DNA from: Syngnathus acus
Lineage: Eukaryota > Chordata > Actinopteri > Syngnathiformes > Syngnathidae
Assembly (NCBI RefSeq): GCF_901709675.1
Contig: NC_051095.1
Coordinates: 178,501 to 242,500, forward strand
Length of the DNA stretch: 64,000 nt
Reading direction: 5' to 3'
Part shown: positions 18,701 through 33,530 of the stretch, one piece after another
Numbering within the stretch: the first letter of the stretch is position 1
How the letters are laid out: each line of letters starts with the position of its first letter
Notes under the pieces: model-generated
Seen by the model: only the letters and a program-made list of their open reading frames with translations
Told to the model about the DNA's origin: nothing
The model's database searches: none
Translations under genes and position numbers: made by a program

Positions 18701-21700
18701 GCGCACGTTTTCCGTGCCGGGTTTCAGGACGGTGATGCCAAACTCACCTGGAGGAGCGCAGACACCTTTCCGTAGCAAGGTCGCGCCTCGGCGGGACAAA
18801 GGCACGCTCACCTGGCGAGTCCGGCAGCGGGTCCCTCAGCACGGCCGCGGCGGGGTCCGAGCGGGCCCGCTTCAGCAGCTCCGACACGGCTCGGCTACTC
18901 AGGAGCTCCGAACCGGAACCGTCCTCGTGCACCAGGAACAGCCTGCGCTCAAAGACCAGGCAGGGGTCAAGCGCCGAGGACTTGGCCGGCGGGAAAAACT
19001 GGTTGCGGGCGCTTAGGGCCGTGTGAAAGTTCCTTCTGACACCGAGTGTGTGTGTGTGTCACCTGGGAGAGTGGTCTCGGGGCCCCCCCATCCCATCTTT
19101 GTCCTCGTCTTCGTCGTCCTCTTGCAGCATCCTTGGGGCTGGGCCAACAGTGCGCACGCTCACCTGGCCGTCTTGCGACACCTGAAGAGAGAGCAATGTA
19201 CAGTGGCGCCTTCAAGTCGGGCGGGCAGGCTGGGGGCTATGTGTAGAAAGTGGAGTTGTTCTCGGCAGAACACGCCGGGCGCACGACAGCATGTCGACAT
19301 CCGCAACTGGCCTGAAAGTGGTTTCCATCCACGTCTGTGACGTCGCAGGCCACTTTGTCGGTGTGACTCATGATGTAGGCGGGGCGGCCGTCCCGGAGCG
19401 CTCCGCCGGAGTAGACGCACTTGCCGTCGCTTTGGATGCGCAGGAGTCCGATGCTGGACGGGACCACCTTTTGACCCCAAATCTCTTTTTTAGCGGTTCA
19501 CGAGGACGGAGAAACGGAGGGAGGGACGGAGGGAGGTAGGCAGCGCGACGCGCATCACCACGCGCACCGCCAGCCAGCGCACGGCGGCCCACCTGATAAG
19601 CTCCCTGGTTATCGCCGGTGACCACGGTGCCGTCCGCCAACCAGATTTCGGCCACGTGTCGTTCGGGGTACATCAAGACGGTGGCGCAGGCCTCGTTCTC
19701 CACCGCCACCACCTTCTCTCTCCCTCCCTCCTCAGCTGCGCTTCCAGGCCTGTCCCGGTAGAAGGTGGTGATTCTGGTTCCGTCCGCGTGATCGACACTC
19801 ACCGATCCGTCCGGCCGCTTCACCGTCACCACCAGATCTTCGCGGCTCAGCATCACCTGGAAGGAAGCCGAGGGCACGGAGCCAATGTCGCTCGCCCGGG
19901 TTGGGCCGGTGGCACCGGCGGGCGGCTCACCTCGTGAGTGACCGGGTCGGAGGTCACGTAGCTCAGCAGAGCGCAGGCGGGACTCTGCTCGTGCGTGCTA
20001 CCCACGGTGCAGATGCGCGTGCCGCAGGGCGTGGTCGTTGCCCAATACCCTCGAGGAGGAGACGCCAGCTGGTTCTCGGGGTTTTGCTCTGGAAGCACGC
20101 AAGCAGATAGAAGGTGTAGACGACGCAGAGGCTTGATGGAGTTCAGCGCGGCTCTTTCTTGCCATCCGTCGTGTCTTCTGCCGCCTCAGGTACCCACACC
20201 GGGCCGGAATCCAGGCTGGAGCTGACCGTGCCGTCCGCAAAGAGCACCTGGCGCGCCAATGTCACCAAAAGCTGAGTGGCCGAATAGAGGCGCGGCAGGC
20301 GCGGCGGGCGGGCTCACCTGGCTGGAGCCGTCCCTCATGTATCGGATGACGGTTCCCTGGGCCGTAACGGTGCGGGACGCCTCCTTGGCCAGAGCGGGGC
20401 CGCGGCGACCCGCGGCGTGAAAACTCAGCCGCACCAGCACGCTCTGCTCCCCTGAGGACACGCGCAGGTGTCGTCATGCGCTGCACGTACGTTGCGGAGG
20501 GAAAAACAAGCACAGGCCCACCACCGTCACCCACCGTCTTGGCGCATGAACTGCACAAGTAGGCCACTGGGGATGGACAAGCTGAGGCTGGCCAGTGGCC
20601 TCGGGGGGGGGCACGTCTGCGACGACGGGCTGTCACGCGGCTGCTAAGAAGCGCACAATCACGTCTACGGCTCCATGGGCCGGCGCGGATTGCAAAGACC
20701 CGCACCTCGGCGTCATCGCTCTTGGCCGTCGACTCTTTCTCCGGTTCCTTGAGGCTCCCGTCCGAGGCTGCCAAGGAGCGGCGGCGGCGGCCATTTGTTT
20801 ATTGGCCATCCGAGGCATTTTGGAAATACTCATAATAAAGGAAGGGCACGCGTGCCGTGCCGATGACAGCCGGCGGCAAGCTCACAAACCCACCTTTGCC
20901 TTCGTCCTTTGCCGGTCCCTCAAAGGTGTAAGCCAGCCGGACGCCGCTGTCCAGCAGGGCCGAGAAGGAGCGCCTGGTGGCCGCGGCCGTCCTGACCGGA
21001 TGCTCTTTTGGAGTAGCGAGCCAGCCAGCCAGCCAGCCAGCCAGCGAGCAAGCAAGCGAGCAAAAGGTCAGCGCGGCAGCGGAAAGCGGCAAACGAGCAA
21101 AGCTCTCGAGGTTCTTCACCTTTGGCGCCATTTCTCGTGAGCGCTCGGTCCACGTGCGTGTACAAGCGGTGGCCGTCTTTGCTCACGGCCACTTTCAGCA
21201 TGCTGGAACCTGCCGTCAAACGCCGAGAAAGGCGTGAGCGACTTTACCCTCCACGTAGCCCACCCACCACGGTCTCCACGGTAGGTAACGTGACTTTACC
21301 CTCCACGTAGCTGATGGTCTCCACGGTAACGTGCCCCCCGGCCGCAGGGAAGAGGTACTGGAGAGACCCTGACAGGTGGACCAGCATTCCGTCCATGTGG
21401 AAGCCGGCGAATCCCTAAAGGAGAGGCACAGAGGTCAAGACGGCGAGCGCTTGGCCTCCCCCGTCCGGTAGCGTCTCCTACGCTGCCGCCGGCCTCCTCT
21501 TTGTCGTCCGCTGTGCTGGGTGGCTGGGTCGCGTCGGAGGCGGCGGCGGCCGTGGAGCTGCTGGCCGCGGCTTTGCTCTTGCCCGCCGCCGATTTGTCGC
21601 TCTTCTTGGTCTTGGTGGACTTGGCGTTCTCCGCCGGCTGCTGCTTCTTGCCCGTGGCCGCCTTGGCCGGCTTCTTGCCTTTCTTGCCTTCCTCTTCCTT

Positions 21701-22342
21701 CAGCTTGTCCTCCTCCAGCTTGGCCGCCTGCCAAATGTCAATGACATTTCAGAGGCTGGGGCGTCTCCAATACGTCGCCGCCGCCGCCGCAAACCTTGAG
21801 TGAGCTTCCGGTGACAAATTGCTCCCGGGATTCGTCATCTTCCTCTTGCAAACCTGCAAAGTTTTTTTTTTCTTTCAAGTCCCGGAAGAACGAAGCCATC
21901 AGAACCAAATGGCGAAGCTGGGCTGTATACTTTCTGAAGCTTGCGCTGCAGAACTTGTGCGGTCACTCGCCGACAACTGTTTCTTCAGCTCCTCCTTCTC
22001 AAGCCAGTCTGCAATGGTGTCCGCCACGTGCTCCAAATAAGTCCTTGAAAGAGCAGCACGAAAGGCGTCGCGCGGCCAGCCAAACAATGGGTGTGGGCCG
22101 GCGGGCGGGCGGGCTCGCTCTTACCGGAACTTGACGTCGGTGTGAATGGCCACGTCCCAGAACTCCTTGCACAAGCGATCGGGACTCATGGGATTGTGGC
22201 AGAAGACGTAGAGGACGTTATTGTGACTTCCTCTGTGCGTGTCCAGACAGCGATACTGCTGGGCAGCTGAGTGGAGGACCTGCGGCCAGCACGGCGCCGA
22301 GCGTCAGTCGCCGGCCGGCATGGCGGCAAGCGTCAGTCCCCC

Positions 22343-22413
<71 letters not shown>

Positions 22414-25400
22414 CTCACCTGCGGGAAGACGCCCGCCTCGTGGCGTTCCACGTAGTCCCAGTCCCGGAGGCACCTCCGCCGGCAGCTCTGAATGTCGCGC
22501 AGGTCGAGCCGCTTGGCGCTTTCCCGCTTGGCGCTTTCCCGCTTGGCGCTTTCCCGCTTGGCGCTTTCCCGCTTGGCGCTTTCCCGCTTGGCGCTTTCCC
22601 GCTCGCTGAGCTGCTGCGTGGGAGGGAGGCAGGCACAATTAAAAAAAAAGACAAGAAGAACAAACAGAAGCAAGCAAGAAAGAAGAAGAAACACCTCCGA
22701 TGAGTGCGCCTCTTCCTGGAGAAAGGTGGGGCCTGCGGCAGAGACAAGGAGGGGAGGATGAGCGCGTCTGCCGGCGCAAAGGGAAAAAGGTTTGAGGGGC
22801 GGCCGGCGGCGGACATTTCTCGCGCAGGTTGCTAAACTTGTGCTTTGCAAAGGACAGCGGGTCATCCCAGGGGATGACGGGCTGCTTCTTGGCCTGGTGC
22901 GCCATTCCCAAAGCTCTGCAGTCTTTTCCCAGGACGCCGTCCTCGTCCAGCTGGCTCAGCAGCATGCTCTCCAGCACGCTGCGCTGAAAGAAGTGCTCCG
23001 CCTGGGGCCACGACACCTCATCTGCGGCGGCGGCAAAGGCAAGGGCTCAGCTTGACCCAATGGAACAAAAAGCACATGAAAACCGCGCAGCGGCCACCTC
23101 CGGTGCACTGGCGCTGGAGCTGTTGCTCGACCACCCTCCAACACGAGGCGTCGCAACGCCGCCGAGCCACAGAGTTGATGAGCTGCCACGCCGGCGAGCG
23201 CCTCATCACGGACGCCTCCTCCTGGGCCGGATCCAAACTCGGAGTGGCCTCGGTCGGGGAAGAGAGCGACAGACGAGGGCCGTTGCCTTTCCGACGCAGA
23301 GGCGCCAAGCATGGACAGCGCGCATCTGATGATGCGCTTAACTCACAGTTACGCCAATGAAGCGGCGCGCCCTTTCGTCGTGGTGGCGGACGATGACGGG
23401 CTGCTGCTGGCGCCTCCTGGGCGTCTCCTCTGCGCCAAACTCTTCCTTAAGCATCTGCGACAGCCAGCAGCCGGGTGACAAGGTGACAAAGAAAGGCGCG
23501 AGGCCTTCACGCACCTACCTGCTTGTCCTCTTCTCGCTCCACCGCGCTCAACAAACTACACAGCAAGTCTCTCCTCTCGTCCTCCGCGTGGACCTGAGGC
23601 AGGACCTTGTGCAGCATTCGGCCCAGCGCGTGACGGTCCAAGTCGAGAGCCGTCTGAGGCTCGCCGTCGTCGGGCGCCTGCGGCGCCTGCTCGCTCGACA
23701 CAGCCACCTGCACGCACGCAAAGGAGCAGGGATGATCGGCGGCGGCACGGCGGCGGCACGGCGGCGGCACGGCGGCGCTCCCGACGTCCAAGGACGCGCA
23801 AACCTGCTCCAGCATGCAGTGCAAGACGAGCGCCACCGAGCAGGCCTCGGCTGGGACCTGCTCCACCAGGCCCGCGTAGTGATTCATGTCCACGTCGGTG
23901 GTCAGGGATGAGGGCGGCTTTTCTGTTTGCCAAGAAGGAGCGCCGGCTTAGCTTGCCTGCTACCAAAGTGACGCTGGAGGATGATGAGATGAGGGATGGA
24001 GGGAGGGAGGCGCGTACTCACTCGGGGCTGGCGGCCGCCCCGACTTCTTGGAACGGGGGGACACAGAAGCTGTAGTCTGGCAGGAAACACCACAAAGGTC
24101 AGGCCCAGGGAACCGAGGTTGAACCAAGCCCCTTTTTACAAGCCAACAGTGCCCCCCTCCCTCCCTCATTTGAGTCCATCTCACCTGAAGGCCAGTGGCC
24201 GGCTTGGACTGACAAAGCAACAAATATAATGCCTGACATGGGATCGGACAATAATCTGCTCACAAATGGGAGTCCTTGCAATCAACATTTCAGAAGGCGT
24301 CCGTCCGTCCGTCCGTCAGTCTACCTCGGCAGGCGGCGGCGCGTCCTGGCCCCAAACCAACGAGGGCACACGGATGAAGTTGGCGCTGTCCAGGTAGTGC
24401 CGGTGCTGCCTGCGCCACTCCAGACAGTCGTAGATGAGATTGGACACGCCGTCAAACATTTGGGTCGCCGCCGCCATCTGCCAGCAGACGGACGTGAGCG
24501 TTAAGACACGGGCCGGCCAATTGGCAGGCACATCCTATCCGGCAGGCGGCCACGCACCGCAGCCTCCGGGTCGTGCGGGTCAAAGGGCATCAACGAATCC
24601 GGGACAGCGTATTCCAGCTGAGCCACGTCGTGGAGTCTGGAGTTGGGTCCCCCGTTGTCCAAAACGTGTCTCAGGGCTCCCCAGAAGCGGTCCAGCACCT
24701 TGGCCTGCGCCGCCCTGGCCTCTCGGGCGGCAATTTCATCCGCTGCCGGAAAACAAATGAAATTGCGTCATTGTTGCGCTTCCGCTCGTCTCAGGCCGTC
24801 CAGAAGGACAAAGGCGCACGCTTTGGGAGCTCACCGTCGGCCGTTTCCTCATCCACCTGGTCAGGGGGCGCGGCGGTGTCGGCGGCGCTCAGCCTGATGA
24901 CGTTGGCCACGTGCACGCCGGCGCCGTCCAGCGTCCCCACCAGCTGAGGCTGGTGGAAGCCCAGCAGCAGCACGTAGTGTTGAGGCCCGTCGCTCGGCTC
25001 GTCGTCTTTGCCGCCGCACGAGCAAAAAACCAAACAAAACAACACACGTGTCAATGCTGAGCGAGCGACCGTGCGTCGCTTTGCAACTTTCTCGCCCGGG
25101 GGAGCGTCCATTCTCTATTATCGACCAAATGCCGATGATGATGATGGAACTTTATTCATCCCACCGTGGGGAAATGTACTTGTCTCAGCAGCGCATACGA
25201 TTGCAAGAATACAAGTGCCAAAATGTCCAAAAAAGGATCAATACGGCATCTCGGTGCCAAGAAACTAAAAGTAGCACTTTGCCGCTGCAGTTGCATTCGG
25301 ACAAGAGTCGTCATCATCATCATCATCGTGGCCGTGGCTTACTTATGTACTTGGGCGGCTCCACATCATCCCTGCGCTTGAGTTTTGTTTTGGGTTTGAG

Positions 25401-26715
25401 GGCCGGCTCGTCCTTTGGCTTTTTGTCTTTGCCTTTGGGTCCCGGTTTTTCTTTGGCGACAGGAGCAGCTGCTTTGGCCTTGAGATGGAAGCGTCCAACA
25501 AGGGCAAGCGGTTAGGGTGGGTGGGTCAGAAAGAGCGCGGGCGGACGGACGGACGGGCATCCAGCTCATGGTTTTGTCCACGTCTCTCACTTGCTCGGCC
25601 TTTCGCCTCTGCTGGTCGCTCTCCTTGATCTGCAGCAGCATGAACTTAACGACTTGCGCCATGAGCTGGGCGGGGATCTCCTCTCGGGCCTCCAGCAGCT
25701 CCCTGGCGGGCTCCGTCACCTGCGGACATTGGCAAAGGTCCGGAGAGGTGCGGGAGTCGGGCGTGGCGGCGGCGGCGGCAAACCTGGTAGAACTGAGGAA
25801 AAGCGTCTCGTTTCTTTGCTTTGCGGTTCCCGTACTGGCGAATCTGCTCAAGGACATTTGCTTCACTATGTTCCACTTGCTCAAGTCGTTCAGCACACAC
25901 AAATAGGCCAGAGAGACTCAGCCATGCACCGGCGAGCTACCTTCGCCTCGGTGTCCTCCCACGACAGCGAACTGAAAAGCTTGCGTTGCGGTTGCCGCAC
26001 GGCCCGAGCCAGCGTCCGGATCAGCTCCTCGTCGCGCGGACCTCGGCCCACCAGCACGCACACGCACGCTTGCCAGTGGTCCTGTCGCCGCCACAGCGAG
26101 CGCGCGCGCGCGTTACGCCGGAAGCCAGCGGCGGCTACGTCACGCGCACGCGCTTGCTCCATTCTGATTTGCTTCTCATTACAATGCTACTTTGAAAAAA
26201 GGTGCATTTCGTTGTTTACGTCTCTCTCCACGTTCACTCTGGGAATAATGCGCGCGCGCGCACGCACGCACATCAAAAGTTCTTCAACACAGTTGAGCCA
26301 ACTTCAAAGCAAGTCAACCCATGCAGATGCCATTTTTCAGCCGGCCAATGACACAAATGGTTGGTTTTGCGCTTCTTTAAAGTAGCTTTCCTCCATTTTT
26401 AATTTGTCGTTCTTTTTCCCTCCGAACTTGCTTGCTTTGTTTCTGGGCCCCAAGTAGACAAGTGTTACGTTTCGACATGCAGTGAACGTATTCCGATGCA
26501 CCCGAATGGCCAATGCCCGGCCGCGTCCGGTCGGTCGGTCGGCCGGCCGCGGCGGCGGCGGGCCTTGTTGTTTGCCGTTTCGTACAAACCTCGTGAAAAA
26601 GTGCATTGGCGAGCTCGCTCTCCCAAGTCTGGACTTCCGAGCCCTGCGCGGCGGCGGCGGCGGCGGCCGCGGTCTTCTTCGCTGCGGCGCCTTTCTTGGC
26701 AGCCTTGGGGGCCAT
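15755..26715 (-). CDS. spag17: Sperm-associated antigen 17 (PF6 homologue), central apparatus C1a
   Basis: SPAG17 is a large axonemal scaffold of the C1a projection, needed for ciliary and flagellar motility. The start MAPKAAKKG at 26715 parallels human MAPKKEKGG. In-phase exons: 26715-26590, 26081-25941, 25879-25784, 25719-25591, 25478-25343, 25005-24835, 24742-24558, 24477-24325, 24208-24185, 24076-24022, 23922-23804, 23707-23519, 23454-23347, 23248-23098, 23021-22815, 22732-22695, 22613-22419, 22279-22125, 22043-21931, 21853-21795, 21727-21482, 21414-21300, 21209-21120, 21004-20894, 20767-20706, 20616-20535, 20451-20318, 20247-20194, 20086-19931, 19856-19593, 19467-19312, 19181-19164, about 19020-18812, 18747-18614, about 18453-18064, 18023-17964, several unresolved exons to 17,400, about 16660-16500, 16433-16373, 16237-15755. 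Diagnostic peptides are SVDHADGTRITTFY, KWTDRLEQY...RKRIIVPYF, VVMKNVGVDTCRFHVKQPP and IIIPTETDIFYLPV. A basic Lys-rich coiled stretch is at 21727-21482. Borders between 17.0-17.9 kb and 18.8-19.1 kb are uncertain. Confidence 0.9.
15772..15803. repeat. (AAG)n trinucleotide run in the spag17 3' end
   Basis: Ten or so AAG units; read on the minus strand they give a poly-serine run shortly before the predicted spag17 stop. Confidence 0.9.
16273..16347. repeat. 15-bp minisatellite inside a spag17 intron
   Basis: Five units of TGCGCTTCGGGCGTT fill most of the 135-base intron 16372-16238. The intron has a GTAAGC donor and a TTTGCCCAG acceptor. Exon joining restores the family sequence QPGP-VPAGLQVEL. 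Confidence 0.85.
22347..22413. repeat. (GA)n microsatellite next to a spag17 splice donor
   Basis: On the transcript strand the CT run begins a few bases after the GTGAGC donor of exon 22613-22419. Confidence 0.95.
22511..22600 (-). repeat. spag17: Coding 15-bp minisatellite, six units, in spag17
   Basis: Six tandem copies of GCTTGGCGCTTTCCC translate on the minus strand as six repeats of the pentapeptide ESAKR. They sit within exon 22613-22419, directly before the LDLRDIQSCRRR segment. The array keeps the frame. Confidence 0.95.
25134..25240. mobile_element. Short interspersed-repeat fragment in a spag17 intron
   Basis: The stretch around ACTTTATTCATCCCACCGTG and GGGGAAATGTACTTGT resembles the common fish retroposon tail ACTTTATTNATCCC...GGGGAAATT. 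It lies between spag17 exons 25478-25343 and 25005-24835. The family is recalled, not searched. Confidence 0.45.
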
Positions 26716-26850
26716 GATTGCCTGCCTGCCTGCCTCCCTGCCGGGACAAGAAATCCGATGTGCAACGAACTCGACCGCGTGGGTGGGGTCTTCTCGGCGT
26801 CCGTGTTGCCAGGACAACCAAGCGCACACACAGTTCCATCCCGCCCGCGT

Positions 26851-26864
26851 CCACTAGATGGCAG
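26851..26864 (+). promoter_or_regulatory. CTCF-type core motif, exact match
   Basis: CCACTAGATGGCAG matches CCASYAGRKGGCRS at all 14 positions, 136 bases upstream of the spag17 start codon. Binding is not shown. Confidence 0.45.
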
Positions 26865-27072
26865 TCGAAACACGTTCAACCCCCAACCAAAGCAGCTGCT
26901 ATGATGACGATCCAAGGTTTCAAAGAAAAGCCTAGGGACCGGACGGACACGCACGCTGCACACTTCAGATCTGCAGGATAGATTGGAGTTCAATACAATG
27001 GAGGAGGAGGAGGTTGTAGTTTCAAATATTTCAATACCTGCTTTTTGTAGTACCAAATGTGATGTTTACTAG

Positions 27073-27175
<103 letters not shown>

Positions 27176-27695
27176 CGGTAAGACGTGCCAATTCTTACTT
27201 ACTTCAAGTGCCCTCCCTTAAAGCAAGGGGCTAACAGCAATCATATCCACATCTAGTTTAGGATGCTGTGCATCCCTGGGAACAATTACTTTGGACCTTA
27301 AACAAACTGTTTGTGTTTTGGGGTGTTCTGTGATATTGAGGGGTGCTGGTTGGCTGGCCGGCCGGCCGCTGTTTCTTTTTTTCCTTTGCTTTGATGGCGT
27401 TGATCTTTCGCACTTGTTTGTTGGTTAGAATTGTTCAAACACAAAAATCCCAAAACCTTAACATGTTACTTTTGGGGGCAAAAGAATGCTTTTTGAACTT
27501 GCGTTTGCGTACCTCTCAAGCCATGTGTCTTCTCTGCAGGACGAGTGAAAATAGGTGGTCACCTGACCAACTTCTTCGATGCTTTTCTGGAAAACCTGCT
27601 GCCCCTTGGCACAAATGAGCACGCGCTCCCCGATATTGTTTAAGCAGTTCTAAATGAGTGATTTTTCAATATCAAGGTGATCCATTTGCTTTCAG

Positions 27696-28128
27696 GGTCG
27701 AGCGGAAAGCATTCCTCTGAATGCCCAGAGCACGGGGCTGCTGTGGAGACTGCTGAAAAACCTGGATGAGCAAGAATTCAAGGCCTTCAAGTACTTTATG
27801 GACCTGCCCGAGAGGGTCTACGTTAACGCAGAGCGGCTTGACATCCTCATGCAGCTGGGAGAGCTGCACGGGGATAATGCTGTGCAGGGGAGATAATAAA
27901 GATCCTGGAGGAGATGGTCCACGACCTGGCCCAGAAGCTGCGCAGCGACCTGGAGGAAATTAGAGGTATGTCGGAAAATTCCGCACGCACGGAGAAAAAA
28001 AAGGACTTTCCGACCACTTTTGACACAAAGTGCTTTTCGGCGGCAGCGGCAGCTAGTGACGCTTTCTGGAACTGCACTCATTGGCGACCTGCTCTTTTCA
28101 TCCCGTTTATGTTGCAGCCACAAGCTGA
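27696..28128 (+). pseudogene. Pyrin-like (DAPIN/PYD) domain locus with a frameshift
   Basis: After a good acceptor (TTTGCTTTCAG, ending 27695) the frame encodes LLWRLLKNLDEQEFKAFKYF and then ERLDILMQLGELHGDNAV. This fits the helix pattern of a pyrin domain (LLxxLExLxxEEFKxFK ... LxxLMVxxYGENAV). The frame then stops (TAA 27894-27896). The expected last helix, IIKILEEMVHDLAQ, continues in another frame from 27890, as if five bases (27885-27889) were extra. The second frame ends in a GTATGT donor at 27966 and joins in phase to an acceptor at 28117 and a TGA at 28126-28128, followed by AATAAA at 28240. Pyrin domains mediate inflammasome-type death-fold assembly. It could be a pseudogene, a polymorphism or an assembly indel. 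The 5' part is unresolved. Confidence 0.45.
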
Positions 28129-28239
28129 GGCGACGAGGCCAAGGAACGCAACAAGACTTCCCTCCGCTCAAGTCACCTCACCTACCTTTCTTTCCAGGTT
28201 GGCCATCACGACGGACGGGCCCGTGAGCTCCATCCCGAG

Positions 28240-28245
28240 AATAAA
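28240..28245 (+). terminator. Polyadenylation signal after the pyrin-like locus
   Basis: AATAAA 112 bases after the candidate TGA. Confidence 0.4.
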
Positions 28246-28260
28246 ACCATTGGCACTGTA

Positions 28261-29353
28261 AAAAAGACTCTCTGTTTGACTGACTCTTTGAAGCGGAACT
28301 TTTAGCTAGCTGTCAGATAGATGGCTAGGTAGTCGTGATGGGTCAAAGGCAATGTCTTCACATGGCAAGATATGCAAAGAGATCCAAATTGCGTTTCCTA
28401 CTATCCCACGGTGGAGACGAGACATATTTCACCAATTAGGTCCACGGACAAACATAACAGTCAAGTCAACAATATAAAAAGTATACGATGACGAAATAAG
28501 AGCGGCAAAATCAAGAGACCTGTTTCCACCACTTGGTGCCAGTCATTTCATAAGAGATAATCATTCAAAAAGGGGAAGAAAGGGAACAACGTGCGATCTG
28601 CTCTGTGTACTCATGGGAAATGAATACAAATACGTCAGAGGACTGTCGGGTTCTTCTAGTTTGTTTGACTGGGATCTTCGTTCATCTCTCGATGGCAGAG
28701 CTGTGGCGAGACGGATGGACGGACGCACGCACGCACGGAAGCACGGGCAGGACAATTCGATGCTCTTCCGCTAAGCGGCAGGAGGAACTCAGGAACCCGC
28801 GCACCCGTCCACCAACAAACACCAAGTCATTATGGCCCATGCGCGCGCGTCGTTGGCTAAGTCCGAGCTTGACGACACGCTGAGGTCCAAAAAGTTGAAT
28901 TGATCCACAATGCCGCAGCTGGAGCCGATTTCAACGGTTAGCTATGCAAGTGGAGCGTGGGTGGATGGATGGCACGCCGCAGACGCCAAAAACAGCAAAC
29001 TATATATATATATATTTTTGTTTTTTGGTTTTTTTTTGGGGGGGGGGGGGGGAGAAAGCCAAATAAAGGTCATGAGTGAAGCCTTTGAATGTGATTTTCT
29101 ACTTTTTGACATTTTTTAATAAATTAACAAAAAACGTTTTTTTAAAAAATTACAAGATATGTGCAGAATTTTAAGGAGGGTGCATTTACTCCATTTTGAA
29201 TAAAGCTCTAACATCATGTGGAGTAGTGAAGCAAGCGCTGCGCATACTTTTCCAGATGCATTGGGAAGGCTTTTGGAGGAGCTTTTTAATAGCGTTCCCT
29301 CGATCTGTTGTGGAAGCTGAAACAAGAGCAGCCCGAGACCCCCCCCCCTCCCC
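28261..29353. other. Intergenic region / zfta 3' flank
   Basis: No exon-like frame was seen. It contains a TA-rich stretch with a T run and a G run (29,000-29,053). Part is presumably the zfta 3' UTR. Confidence 0.5.
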
Positions 29354-32669
<3,316 letters not shown>

Positions 32670-33136
32670 CCCGCGCTCGCTCCGGTTCCGGGACGTGTCA
32701 CGCGCGCATGAGCACGTTGGGGACACTCATCTGGCATCGCACGGCAGCTCCGACGACGCGTGCGTGTGCGTGCGCGCGCGCGACCCTGTCAATGTAAACC
32801 TACCCCCCTCCGCCCCCCACCCTCGCGCTCTCTCTTGACAAGTTAACTTTTCATCGGGGCTCTCCCGTGACGCGGAAAAGGTGCAGCAAAGGCGTGAGCG
32901 TGGGCCTCCAGTCGCGAATTTCTGAAGCTCTTGCTTGTCTTAAGGGTGGGGAGCCGGACGAGGGGCCCCTGGGGCTCCTTAAGGGGCTCCTGGGTAAATT
33001 TAAAGAGACAGTACTCGTGTCCACGAGAGTCCTGGAGCACTGTTGCGTCATCACACGTACGTTTGTCAGGTCGCCCGACCGCCCGTTAGTATTCTTATCA
33101 TTACGCACAGATAGACTGCATGTGTTGACAACAGAG

Positions 33137-33247
33137 AGGGCAGGGCAGGGCAGGGCAAGGCAAGGCAAGGCAAGGCAAGGCAAGGCAAGGCAAGGCAAGG
33201 CAAGGCAAGGCAGGGCAGGGCAGGGCAGGGCAAGGCAGGGCAGGGCG
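33137..33247. repeat. (GGCAA/GGGCA)n pentanucleotide array
   Basis: About 22 five-base units, mixing AGGGC and AAGGC. Long open frames across it are artefacts of the repeat. Confidence 0.95.
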
Positions 33248-33530
33248 GGCGGCATGGTGGTTGCAGGCCTGCCCGTGTGGAGTTTGCATGTTCTCCCTGT
33301 GCCTGCATGAGTCTCCTCTGGGTACTCCAATTTGCTCCAAAAGCATGCGTGCTAGCTAGGCTGCTTGACCGCTCCAAATTGCCCGGAGGTGGCCACGTGT
33401 GGGAGTGCGAACTGTTGTTCGTCACTCTCTGTGCTGCTTGGGAACCGCTTCAGGGTGTCCAGTCAGCTGAGATAGGAAACTGAGGGTCGGTCCCTCGTGA
33501 GGTTCACAAAGTGGATCGATGGATGGATCT
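33247..33530 (+). mobile_element. Interspersed element with ATGG tail
   Basis: Blocks GTGTGGAGTTTGCATGTTCT, GGGTACTCCAATTTGCTCC, CCAAATTGCCCGGAGGTG and a GGATGGATCT-type end match, in order, a very common fish interspersed repeat whose tail is (ATGG)n. A short reverse-strand piece of the same family is at 50,580-50,625. Confidence 0.6.

Noticed and set aside
22218-22865. Continuous minus-strand frame with a long SLSLSL run across 22,347-22,413
   Set aside because: The run is the CT microsatellite in an intron; splicing at GTGAGC restores the SPAG17 family sequence.
33066-33425. Long frames of LPCLALPC type on the minus strand and QGKARQGK type on the plus strand
   Set aside because: They are translations of the pentanucleotide array with no exon borders or family similarity.
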